From positions 40,953-104,952 of the forward strand of contig NZ_JANCLT010000014.1 in assembly GCF_024294785.1 (NCBI RefSeq): a stretch of 64,000 nt of DNA, read 5' to 3'. The translations under genes and the position numbers were made by a program. How positions within the stretch are numbered: the first letter of the stretch is position 1; each line of letters opens with the position of its first letter. The DNA comes from Ectobacillus ponti. Its GTDB lineage: Bacteria > Bacillota > Bacilli > Bacillales > Bacillaceae_G. Under the pieces are notes generated by a model. The model ran no database searches and had not been told where the DNA came from. It worked only from the letters and a program-made list of their open reading frames with translations. Positions 53,703-61,012 of this stretch are shown here, piece after piece.

Positions 53703-54956
53703 TTATAGAGAGGAAGATGCAGCTTCCGGTTGGAACGAGTGGATATATGCCTTTACTGCAGCAATCAGCCGGTCAATTTCTGCTTCTGTGCTGTAAGGAG
53801 CCAGCCCCGCCCGAATCCAGCCGCCGTTCTGCCCAATACCGAGCTTCTCGGCCAGTGTCGATGCATAGAAGTCTCCGCTGGCGATAAAAATAGAATGGTT
53901 CTCCGCCATCCATCGGCATACCTCTTCAGGAGGTGCCTGTTTAATACGGAACGCGACAGTCGGTGTTTTGGCTGTATCCTCCGGCGCTTGATACACCTGC
54001 ACTTGAGGGAGTTCGGCCAACGCCTGGCGCAGCTTCTGGGCAAGCTGGTTTTCATATGCTTCAATCCGTCTGAAGGCACTGTACAGCCGCTCGCGGCGGG
54101 AATCGCCTTCGCCCAGGCTTGCGATAAAGTCTACAGCTGCGGGGAGCGCCGAAATGGCTTCGTGGTTTTGCGTTCCGGTTTCCAGTTTGTCGGGAATATA
54201 GACTGGAGCCGGCTGCAGCTTATAGACCGGCAGCGATTGAAACAATGTCTCGCGGATGACAGCAATACCTACATGCGGACCAAAGAACTTGTAAGCAGAG
54301 CACAATACAATATCGGCATCCAACGCATCACGGTCTACGCAAAAGTGTGGTACGGCATGAACGGCATCGACTGCCACCAACGCCCCTACTTCCCGGGCCC
54401 GCCGGACGATGGGGGAGAGGTTCGTGATCGTGCCAACCGCATTGGAGGCAAGTGTCACACATACAAGCCGTGTGCGGGAGTCGATCAGCTCCTGCAAATT
54501 GGTTGTATCCAGCATCATGATGTCTGTATCCACCGAGATCATCCGCACATCTGTCCCGCGGTCCGCAGCTGCTGTAGCCCAGGAATCGACATTCGAGCGA
54601 TGGTCGATTTCCGTTGTAACGATATTATCCCCTTGATTCCAAGACTTGCTGAGGGAGCGGGCAATGGCAAACATCAGCGAGGTGGAGTTTTGGCCAAACG
54701 CAACCTCCTGCGGCTTGGCTCCCACCAAATCGGCAATGGCTTGTCTCGCATCTGCAATATGCTGTTCTGTTTCCCGGCTTGTCGGAAATTCCCCGTGCAA
54801 ATTGGCGCCGCCGCGGGACATGTAAGAGACCATCGCATCAATGACTCCTTGTACCACCTGTGAACCGCCCGGGCCATCCATATAGGCAGCCGGCTTTCCA
54901 TTATATGTACGTGTTAAAGCGGGGAATTGCCGTCGTACAGCTTCAATTGGATACAT
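53703..54956 (-). CDS. Cysteine desulfurase-like protein (class V aminotransferase fold)
   Basis: 417 aa from ATG 54956 (AAAGGAGAGG upstream). N-terminal GKPAAYMDGPGGSQV, the GQNSTSLMFAIARSL block, DHRSNVDSW, VAVDAVHAVPHFCVD and the PLP-lysine in LCSAYKFFGPHVG (about residue 230). These match the cysteine desulfurase-like SF family (TIGR01976), whose real substrate is unclear. The mobile catalytic Cys loop of IscS is not obvious. Stand-alone gene. Confidence 0.87.
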   Translation of the reverse strand: MYPIEAVRRQFPALTRTYNGKPAAYMDGPGGSQVVQGVIDAMVSYMSRGGANLHGEFPTSRETEQHIADARQAIADLVGAKPQEVAFGQNSTSLMFAIARSLSKSWNQGDNIVTTEIDHRSNVDSWATAAADRGTDVRMISVDTDIMMLDTTNLQELIDSRTRLVCVTLASNAVGTITNLSPIVRRAREVGALVAVDAVHAVPHFCVDRDALDADIVLCSAYKFFGPHVGIAVIRETLFQSLPVYKLQPAPVYIPDKLETGTQNHEAISALPAAVDFIASLGEGDSRRERLYSAFRRIEAYENQLAQKLRQALAELPQVQVYQAPEDTAKTPTVAFRIKQAPPEEVCRWMAENHSIFIASGDFYASTLAEKLGIGQNGGWIRAGLAPYSTEAEIDRLIAAVKAYIHSFQPEAASSSL

Positions 54957-55063
54957 ACACACCTCTCCTTTTTCCATACAGGTGGTGACTGAAGACGAAA
55001 GAATATTCTGTATATATTATAGAAGGAAGAAGTTGGGATAGGCAAGAGGGCAGCGGATATTCT

Positions 55064-55510
55064 TTAGTCTGCCTTGCCGGCATTCACCCATTCATTTTGG
55101 CTTTTTTGCAGCTGGGCCGCATGCTGTTCGCCATCCTTATTCTGATACAGGACAATTGCTGTGTGTTCCTTAAAAAACAGCATAGGTGCGCCTTCACATC
55201 CTTTTTGGCAAAATTGATTGACTGCAGCCAAGACAGACAGAAGACTCGGATCATCCTTGCTGTTTTGAATGATTTCTTCTCTGGTGACGGCATGAAATCC
55301 GGCCAGGTTGGGGGCGTTCCTGAAGTTTGCCAAAATAGAAGTGCCCGATGCCTCAATGGTTTGCTTTTGCTTTACAGCAAATTCGCTCGTATACAGCAGC
55401 TTCATGTATCCCACCCGGGCTGCTGTAAGCAAAAGCAGCAGCACAACAAGTACTTTCAGCTGGCGCAGACGTTTGCTGACGATTGTTTCTGATTGCTTCA
55501 ATTGTTTCAT
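55064..55510 (-). CDS. Single-span membrane protein of unknown function
   Basis: 148 aa: basic N-terminus, one membrane helix (LKVLVVLLLLLTAARVGYM, about residues 18-36), then a soluble domain with a Cys pair in QFCQKGC. The ATG at 55510 is almost touching AGGAGG, so a TTG four codons later (10 nt after the ribosome binding site) may be the true start. Not recognised; the Cys-x3-Cys pair in an exported domain hints at a disulfide. Confidence 0.6.
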   Translation of the reverse strand: MKQLKQSETIVSKRLRQLKVLVVLLLLLTAARVGYMKLLYTSEFAVKQKQTIEASGTSILANFRNAPNLAGFHAVTREEIIQNSKDDPSLLSVLAAVNQFCQKGCEGAPMLFFKEHTAIVLYQNKDGEQHAAQLQKSQNEWVNAGKAD

Positions 55511-55734
55511 TCCTCCTTTTGATATGAGTCCCTAGAGGAGAAGGACAGTCCTCCTTCTACCATATGCTTGTCTGCCTCCATTTAGACGAAATCTCTCTCG
55601 CGGAATTGCGCACGACGAAAATTGGAAAAAATTTAGCAGTCTATATTTGGTGTTTTGACAATTTATTAATTTAAATATAAGGAACTTTTCATTATAATGA
55701 AGGAGAGAAAGCCCCCTGGGAGGATGTTACGATT

Positions 55735-56031
55735 ATGAAACCGTGCGCATTGTATGTAGAAGAATTTGTTGAGGGTGCTGAAATTCTAAAGGTATTGGCA
55801 CATCCAGTTCGGCTGGCTCTCATTAAGGTTATGCTGGAAAGCGGTCCAACAAACGTGACCAGCCTGTACGAAGGCTTTGAAATGCCGCAATCCACAATCA
55901 GCCAGCATTTGGCTAAACTGAAGCAGCACCGGGTTATCAGCGGAACGCGCAATGGCTTGGAGATCTACTACGAAGTGGTAGACCCCCGTGCACAAAGCAT
56001 GATTGAAGCTTTTGGCGCAGCGGCAAGATAA
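55735..56031 (+). CDS. ArsR-family transcription regulator
   Basis: 98 aa, GGGAGG before the ATG. The winged helix is complete: EILKVLAHPVRLALIKVML, then recognition helix MPQSTISQHLAKLKQHRVISGTRNGLEIYY. Family members are repressors responding to metal or redox. Cys4 near the N-terminus is the only Cys, so a classic metal site is not evident. A TTGACA at 55655 followed by very AT-rich DNA upstream is a likely promoter and self-operator. It has its own terminator. Confidence 0.88.
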   Translation: MKPCALYVEEFVEGAEILKVLAHPVRLALIKVMLESGPTNVTSLYEGFEMPQSTISQHLAKLKQHRVISGTRNGLEIYYEVVDPRAQSMIEAFGAAAR

Positions 56032-56043
56032 TTCTGTTTTCAT

Positions 56044-56086
56044 GGGAGACCCTCATTGATATGTATCGGTGTGGTCTCCCTTTTTG
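56044..56086 (+). terminator. Rho-independent terminator
   Basis: GGGAGACC / GGTCTCCC stem with a 21-nt loop, then TTTTT. Confidence 0.7.
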
Positions 56087-56178
56087 TGCTCTCGTCCTTT
56101 ATAAGTTTGGAGATTATACAGTATGATAAAAGAGAGACATACATACAGCGCATAAACAGGGGAGAGGTGACGGGAAGC

Positions 56179-56898
56179 TTGTCTTGGTTTGGAGGGAATG
56201 CGGATGATTATCCGTTTCACATGTTTCATATGAGCCATTGGGCGGCCATAGCCGCAGGTGTAATCGGGAGTTGGCTGATTTTCCATTATAGGAGGCAATG
56301 GAGAAGCATGACGCTTTACCGTTGGGAACAGGTATGTGGCTTTTTGCTGCTGGCAGCAGAAGGAGGCTATCATGCATGGCTGGTATCCAACGGCTTTTGG
56401 AGTGTGGACCACGCGCTGCCGCTGGAATTATGCAGCCTCAGCATTCTGTTGAGCGCAGTCCTTCTCTTGACAGGAAATCGTTTTCTATATGATCTTGTCT
56501 TTTTCATCGGCATTGCAGGCGCCTTGCAAGCTGTGCTGACACCGGTCTTATCCTTTGGCTTTCCGCATTTTCGCTATCTGCACTTTTTCTTCGTGCACCT
56601 TATGATTATATGGACGTCTCTCTATTTCACATGGGTGAAGGGGTATCGGCCAACGCTGCGGGCGCTTTGGAGGACGATGCTGGTTTTGAATATGCTGCTT
56701 CCTGTTGTGTGGCTGGTCAACTGGATGACGGATGGGAATTACATGTTTCTGATGCGCAAGCCGTCCAGTCAAAGCTTGCTGGATTGGCTCGGGCCGCATC
56801 CATGGTATATGCTGAGTCTGGAGTTTGTGGCAGCCGGTATGTTTTTTGTGCTTTGGCTGCTGTTTCGAGAAAAACAACCAAAGGGGGATGCATCGTGA
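56179..56898 (+). CDS. TIGR02206 (YwaF-like) integral membrane protein
   Basis: 239 aa. I chose TTG 56179 because GAGGTGA lies 8 nt upstream; a longer frame reaches back through the previous terminator and is not credible. Six to seven membrane helices; typical family features are MFHMSHWAAI at the start, LPLELCSLSILLSAVLL, FFIGIAGALQAVLTP and FFVHLMIIWTSLYF. Function unknown. It overlaps the ribokinase gene by 4 bases. Confidence 0.8.
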   Translation: MSWFGGNADDYPFHMFHMSHWAAIAAGVIGSWLIFHYRRQWRSMTLYRWEQVCGFLLLAAEGGYHAWLVSNGFWSVDHALPLELCSLSILLSAVLLLTGNRFLYDLVFFIGIAGALQAVLTPVLSFGFPHFRYLHFFFVHLMIIWTSLYFTWVKGYRPTLRALWRTMLVLNMLLPVVWLVNWMTDGNYMFLMRKPSSQSLLDWLGPHPWYMLSLEFVAAGMFFVLWLLFREKQPKGDAS

Positions 56899-57785
56899 AG
56901 AAACCGAACATTGTTGTAGTCGGCAGCGTTAATATGGATCTCGTAACGGGAGTGAAGCAGCTGCCGCAAGCGGGAGAAACACGGATGGGAGACAGCTTCG
57001 CCACCTTTCATGGCGGCAAGGGCGCGAACCAGGCAGTGGCATGCGCCAGATTGGGTGCATCTGTACATATGATTGGGTGTGTCGGGCAGGATGCCTTCGG
57101 AGAAGCAGCCGTACAAAATATGGAGAGGCAGGGCGTCCACACTTCCCATATCTCCCGCTTGCCAAAGCAAAGCACCGGTGTGGCAACCATTTTGCTGGAG
57201 GAGGGCGGGGAGAACCGGATTATTGTCGTGCCGGGGGCCAATCACGGAATGACACCCGCACATATACAAACAGCTGCGGGTGTCATTCGTCAAGCGGACA
57301 TCGTTCTGATGCAGCTGGAGATTCCTTTGGACAGCGTGCGTGCGGCTATGGACCTGGCGTATCAGCATGGTGTATCTGTTATTCTCAATCCGGCTCCCGC
57401 TGTTTCGCTGTCAAAGGAAGACCTGGCCCGTATCTCATTGCTGACACCAAATCAGCATGAGCTTCCCATTGTGATTCCGCAAGCGGCCGAGCAATCACTG
57501 CTGGACTATCCCGGAAAGATTGTTATGACGAAGGGAAAAGACGGGGTCTCCTATGCGCAGGACGGCATCATACAGCATCAGCCCGGATTTACAGTCGAAG
57601 CCGTGGATACAACCGGTGCCGGCGACACCTTTAATGGCGCTTTGGCTGTCATGCTCGCGCGCGGGGCAGCTTTGCCTGAAGCAATTATGTATGCCAATGC
57701 CGCAGCCGCGCTTTCCATCACAAAGCACGGAGCGCAAAGCGGCATGCCGACAGACAGGGAGGTCCAGCTATTGCTGCACACATAA
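56895..57785 (+). CDS. rbsK: Ribokinase (PfkB family)
   Basis: 296 aa, GTG start after AAGGGGGATGCATC. PfkB signature 1 FATFHGGKGANQAVACARLG (about 36) and signature 2 DTTGAGDTFNGALAV with the catalytic Asp (about 238) are both present, and GSVNMD near the N-terminus is typical of ribokinase. Phosphorylates ribose at O5 with ATP. It is not in an rbs transport operon here but coupled to a membrane protein of unknown role. Confidence 0.88.
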   Translation: MKKPNIVVVGSVNMDLVTGVKQLPQAGETRMGDSFATFHGGKGANQAVACARLGASVHMIGCVGQDAFGEAAVQNMERQGVHTSHISRLPKQSTGVATILLEEGGENRIIVVPGANHGMTPAHIQTAAGVIRQADIVLMQLEIPLDSVRAAMDLAYQHGVSVILNPAPAVSLSKEDLARISLLTPNQHELPIVIPQAAEQSLLDYPGKIVMTKGKDGVSYAQDGIIQHQPGFTVEAVDTTGAGDTFNGALAVMLARGAALPEAIMYANAAAALSITKHGAQSGMPTDREVQLLLHT

Positions 57786-57787
57786 AA

Positions 57788-57811
57788 AAACCGGGACACA
57801 TGTCCCGGTTT
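57788..57811. terminator. Bidirectional terminator
   Basis: AAACCGGGACA-CA-TGTCCCGGTTT, a perfect 11-bp stem between convergent genes. Confidence 0.8.
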
Positions 57812-57812
57812 C

Positions 57813-58511
57813 TCACAGCAGCTCGATTTTTCGGCGTATGACAATTTGCTCCAATTCATCTTCCTCCTCGAGGTAAAAACCGCGCTCCCGTAAGTACTCC
57901 TGAAAATACAGCTCTGCTTCCGCCTTCTCGTCATACGGTTTGACTGACAGAACGAAACCAAGCTTTTCCTGATCCTCCAGCTCTACACTGGATAGGTACG
58001 CTGTAATCCGATTCCGCAAAAACAGTTCTTTTACCGGAATCATCATATCCTTCATCAGCTTCACCAAAATATTCATTTCAATATCAAACGTATAGCGCAG
58101 CATACCTGATAAATCAGCGAACACCACACCAAGAAATCCGGTGTTGAATACTTCCTCAAAATCAACCTCTGCAGCTCCCGCGTAGAAGTTCCGCTCCAGC
58201 AGATAGTTCTTGAAATAAGCCCTGCCTTCCTGCGGCTGAAAGGGCTTGGAAGAAAGCACAAATCCGATTTTCTGCTGATCTTCCATATAGACACAAGACA
58301 GGTAAGCCAAGACTCCGTGGCTGACAAACAAATGACTTGCCGCTTGCGCCAGGCCGTCCAGCACATGATGGGCCACATGCAGCTTCTTGCGTGAGAAGTA
58401 ATATTGCTTCCGGCGCAGCTCTGACGTATCGACGAAGACAGAGCCGATAAATCCAGTATTGGAGATCGTAGGGGCTTGCTTTGCTTTTCCTCTGCGCTTT
58501 TGTACTGCCAT
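57813..58511 (-). CDS. Protein of two tandem about 95-residue repeats, unknown function
   Basis: 232 aa; AGGAAGG before the ATG. Two halves align by eye: TGFIGSVFVDTSEL...LAYLSCVYMEDQQKIGFVLSSKPF...YFKNYLLERNFY and TGFLGVVFADLSGM...TAYLSSVELEDQEKLGFVLSVKPY...YFQEYLRERGFY. This is a duplicated domain, probably pseudo-symmetric. No catalytic motif and no signal peptide. I do not recognise the family. The C-terminal tail is strongly acidic. Confidence 0.7.
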   Translation of the reverse strand: MAVQKRRGKAKQAPTISNTGFIGSVFVDTSELRRKQYYFSRKKLHVAHHVLDGLAQAASHLFVSHGVLAYLSCVYMEDQQKIGFVLSSKPFQPQEGRAYFKNYLLERNFYAGAAEVDFEEVFNTGFLGVVFADLSGMLRYTFDIEMNILVKLMKDMMIPVKELFLRNRITAYLSSVELEDQEKLGFVLSVKPYDEKAEAELYFQEYLRERGFYLEEEDELEQIVIRRKIELL

Positions 58512-58621
58512 GACAAACCGTCCTTCCTATATGTACATCCCAACCAAAAAGGGGAGAGGTATCGAACATTTGTTCTAAAGTTATCTTACTATGAAATCAA
58601 GAAAAAGTAAATCTTTCCAAG

Positions 58622-58653
58622 AAAAAAGATGTCTCATATGAGACATCTTTTTT
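58622..58653. terminator. Palindromic terminator-like hairpin
   Basis: AAAAAAGATGTCTCATATGAGACATCTTTTTT, described here as AAAAAAGATGTCT facing AGACATCTTTTTT around CATATG; works on both strands. It probably ends the tiny minus-strand gene just to the right. Confidence 0.75.
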
Positions 58654-58690
58654 CAAGCAGGGCAGGGAAGAGGCCCTTATGTATCATCAC

Positions 58691-58795
58691 TTAGGAGGCT
58701 GGTGCGACTTCCTCAGCATCTTCAACATCAATATAGCAATCCATTGTCCGAACTTCTTTGTCTTCGTGACTTCCAAAATAAATCGTAATATTCAT
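58691..58795 (-). CDS. Tiny acidic protein
   Basis: 34 aa (begins MNITIYFGSHEDKEVRT, ends DAEEVAPAS). TAAGGAGTG lies 9 nt upstream of the ATG, and the frame ends 38 bases before a strong terminator, so it has all parts of a small transcription unit. Codon use is normal. Function unknown; not recognised. Confidence 0.6.
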   Translation of the reverse strand: MNITIYFGSHEDKEVRTMDCYIDVEDAEEVAPAS

Positions 58796-58889
58796 GTATT
58801 TTCACTCCTTAACGAGGAATTTCAGTCATTTAATATTATTTCTATTATATACCACTTTACAGCAAGATACAACAGAGAATCTGCAAGAA

Positions 58890-59003
58890 ATGGACAAGCA
58901 GCTGCGGTTCTTGCAAAGATTGGAACAAAGATCCACAAGAATCCAATATGTATGTCTGCGAATTGTGATTGGCTGGCTGCAAAAAGCAAAGGAAAATCTG
59001 TAA
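58890..59003 (+). CDS. Possible small amphipathic peptide
   Basis: 37 codons (MDKQLRFLQRLEQRSTRIQ...) with a regular Leu/Arg helix and a hydrophobic centre (LRIVIGWL). The only ribosome-binding-like sequence is AAGAA; a TATTATATA box lies about 45 bases upstream. Weakly supported. Confidence 0.25.
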   Translation: MDKQLRFLQRLEQRSTRIQYVCLRIVIGWLQKAKENL

Positions 59004-59057
59004 ATGGAAAAAACGTGTCCAGTCTATAGCGACCTGGTAGAATTCCTCGTCTCTCCC

Positions 59058-59092
59058 GTCTCAAAACATGTAGTAAACTATAGATTTGAGAC
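59058..59092. repeat. Inverted repeat left of the dif-like site
   Basis: GTCTCAAA and TTTGAGAC, perfect 8-bp arms with a 19-nt spacer, 21 bp from the dif-like site. Confidence 0.55.
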
Positions 59093-59112
59093 TGAATAAG
59101 ATTTCCTCTTCG

Positions 59113-59140
59113 ACTTCCTATAATAAGTATTATGTTAACT
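59113..59140 (+). other. dif: dif-like chromosome-dimer resolution site
   Basis: 28 bp that open ACTTCCTATAATA and close TATTATGTTAACT. Compared with the B. subtilis dif sequence as I recall it, 24 of 28 positions agree, with the differences at positions 9, 14, 15 and 24; the XerC/XerD-like arms and the 6-bp centre have the correct spacing. Gene orientation switches in this neighbourhood from mainly + to mainly -, which fits a terminus. Recall of the reference, not a search, is the weak point. Confidence 0.72.
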
Positions 59141-59150
59141 AGTAAACGGG

Positions 59151-59213
59151 AGACCGCGCCATAACTGGCTTCCCCCACTTCCCATAAAAAAACTTATGGG
59201 AACATCGCGGTCT
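59151..59213. repeat. Nested inverted repeats right of the dif-like site
   Basis: Outer arms AGACCGCG (59151) / CGCGGTCT (59206) and inner arms TTCCCATAA (59179) / TTATGGGAA (59194), all perfect. They could be a protein-binding site, a terminator or an RNA structure in the recombinase leader. Confidence 0.55.
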
Positions 59214-59337
59214 GCAATGTGACGATAATAAATGAGGACGCATCTGTAACGTATAGGACATGACTGATAACTTGCAAGGTCGACCGGTAAAATCCTGGTC
59301 CGACACTATAATAAAATAATTTGGAGGTTGTCTACCT

Positions 59338-60243
59338 ATGTTAATTACAGAAACGATCGATGAGTTCCTCATGTACCTCGAAGTTGAACGAAACTACGCC
59401 GAAAACACCATTCGTGCCTATGCATACGATCTCATGCTGTTTGAAGGGTTCCTGCGCAATAGCCGCCGCAGCATGATGGAAATTGAAGAAATTCGCCCAG
59501 TGAACATCCGTCGCTTCGTACAAGAGCAAGTTCGTGAAGCTGGCGCAAGTCCACGAACAATGCAGCGCCGCATTTCCTGTCTAAAAGCACTAAGTCGCTT
59601 CTGTGTCCGTGAACGCTTCATCGACCAGGACTTCACAGTTGGAATTGAAGTTCCGAAAATTGAACAAAATCTGCCTGTATATATGACCCTAGAAGAACTG
59701 CAAAAGCTCTTTCGTTTCTTGGAAAGTGACACACGTCCGCTTGCTCTCCGCAATGAGCTCATTTTTAAGCTCTTAGCAACTACTGGCATGCGCCGTCAAG
59801 AGCTCGTCGATTTAAACTGGGACCAGCTCAATTTAGACAATCAGACGATCCGCATTAAAGGAAAAGGAAAAAAGGAGCGCCTCCTCCCTCTTCACCCAAT
59901 TGTGCTTCCTCTTTTCCAGACATATATGGAAACGCTGGATGAATATCAAAAACATTCATCGCAGCCCGTATTTTTGAGCAAGAATAAAAAAGTGATGAAT
60001 CCTCGCGGGCTGCACGTGCTATTCAAGAATATCCTAGAAAAGGCTGGTCTCCCTCCTACCCGCTTCTCTTTGCACCATTTGCGGCACACGTTTGCGACGT
60101 TGCTGTTGCAGGAAAATAAAGAAAATGTGGACTTGCGTCTTCTGCAGGAACTGCTCGGCCATGAAAACCTCAGCTCCACACAGGTGTACACACACATTGA
60201 CTTTGAACAGAAGCGAAAAGCCATAGGCACATTTAAAATCTAA
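59338..60243 (+). CDS. Tyrosine recombinase, XerC/XerD-like
   Basis: 301 aa, the length of Xer proteins; GGAGG lies 11 nt before the ATG. SAM-like N-terminal domain (TIDEFLMYLEVERNYAENTIRAYAYDL), catalytic domain with Arg in TGMRRQELVDL (about 150), Lys in IKGKGKKERLLPL (about 175), His-x2-Arg in SLHHLRHTFATLLL (about 243) and His/Tyr in LLGHENLSSTQVYTHI (about 270 and 280). All catalytic residues are present. It lies 198 bp after the dif-like site. It may be a host Xer protein or an Xer-type recombinase of an integrated element; canonical codV and ripX are usually elsewhere. Confidence 0.9.
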   Translation: MLITETIDEFLMYLEVERNYAENTIRAYAYDLMLFEGFLRNSRRSMMEIEEIRPVNIRRFVQEQVREAGASPRTMQRRISCLKALSRFCVRERFIDQDFTVGIEVPKIEQNLPVYMTLEELQKLFRFLESDTRPLALRNELIFKLLATTGMRRQELVDLNWDQLNLDNQTIRIKGKGKKERLLPLHPIVLPLFQTYMETLDEYQKHSSQPVFLSKNKKVMNPRGLHVLFKNILEKAGLPPTRFSLHHLRHTFATLLLQENKENVDLRLLQELLGHENLSSTQVYTHIDFEQKRKAIGTFKI

Positions 60244-60253
60244 ATAACAATTA

Positions 60254-60280
60254 AGACACCAGCAAATCCGGCTGGTGTCT
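60254..60280. terminator. Bidirectional terminator
   Basis: AGACACCAGC-AAATCCG-GCTGGTGTCT, perfect 10-bp stem between the recombinase and the convergent integrase remnant. Confidence 0.75.
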
Positions 60281-60292
60281 GTCTATGTATGT

Positions 60293-60903
60293 TCAAGCCA
60301 GTTCACCTGCTTCTAGCTCTCCCTGCGAAATCCAATAGCTGATAATTGCACTCTGAACATCTTGACCCACCGCATTTAGAAGCGCTGGATTATTTTTAGC
60401 GGCGCTTGCTAATGCTGCAAGAGCTTCGGATGCCACCGTAGGTTCCACTGGACATGAAGCTGGCAAATCGACTGAATGTTGTTCGGTAGTCTTACGCTGT
60501 GTCTCCGATAGCCGGTATTCTATTAATTCAGTCTCCAACCGGTTTAATTGCTTTCGGATAAGATGGATGTCCTTTTTTGATTTTAAGATATAGTGCTTGA
60601 TGCTTGCACTCATACCATTTGCAGACACCTCATGACCTAGTAGTTTCTGCCTAGTAGTTTCTGAATAGTTGAAGCCTCTTCTCCTCGCTCATGCATCAAT
60701 GTGGCAATCGTGTACCGAAAACCATGAGGAGTCAGTTTCTGTACATCTTTCCCATCCCAACCGAATTCAGTGCAAACACGATCTACAATTCGGTTTAGCT
60801 GCTTGTTTTGAAGCGGCTCTCCTTTTAATCTATATAGCAAACGGTCTTCGCTCTGCAAGTCATACGTTTCTATATGGCTTTTCAATTCCTCTAGAAGGGG
60901 AGC
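60293..60903 (-). pseudogene. Remnant of a second tyrosine integrase, frameshifted and 5'-truncated
   Basis: The minus strand encodes APLLEELKSHIETYDLQ... and TPHGFRYTIATLMHERGEEASTIQKLLG, with the His-x2-Arg motif, up to an exact 14-bp tandem duplication at 60636-60663 that shifts the frame into TAG. Deleting one copy restores LLGHEVSANGMSASIKHYILKSKK, including the last His and the catalytic Tyr, and joins the frame to the 110-residue C-terminal part ending at 60293. The 5' side is cut at 60904 by the IS256-family element, so the N-terminal domain and first catalytic Arg are missing. Confidence 0.8.
60636..60663. repeat. 14-bp exact tandem duplication
   Basis: CCTAGTAGTTTCTG occurs twice in succession (60636-60649 and 60650-60663). 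Confidence 0.95.
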
Positions 60904-60947
60904 GTAAATATTTTTGTGTAAATGGTTTTCCAGCTATATAATGAGAC

Positions 60948-61000
60948 CCGGCTTGATTGGGAGAGGGGGGCATGCCCCCAGAGGCTCCCTGTCAAGCCGG
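60948..61000. terminator. Strong hairpin inside the IS, downstream of the transposase
   Basis: CCGGCTTGA / TCAAGCCGG outer arms, GGGAG / CTCCC middle, and the palindrome GGGGGCATGCCCCC at the tip. Confidence 0.6.
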
Positions 61001-61012
61001 ACTAGCCAAACA

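Larger units (their letters stand above)
59004..59337. other. Non-coding, highly structured region holding the dif-like site
   Basis: No gene. In order: GTCTCAAA (59058) / TTTGAGAC (59085), the dif-like site (59113-59140), a nested hairpin 59151-59213, and then the leader of the recombinase gene with a TATAAT-like box at 59308. Confidence 0.7.
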
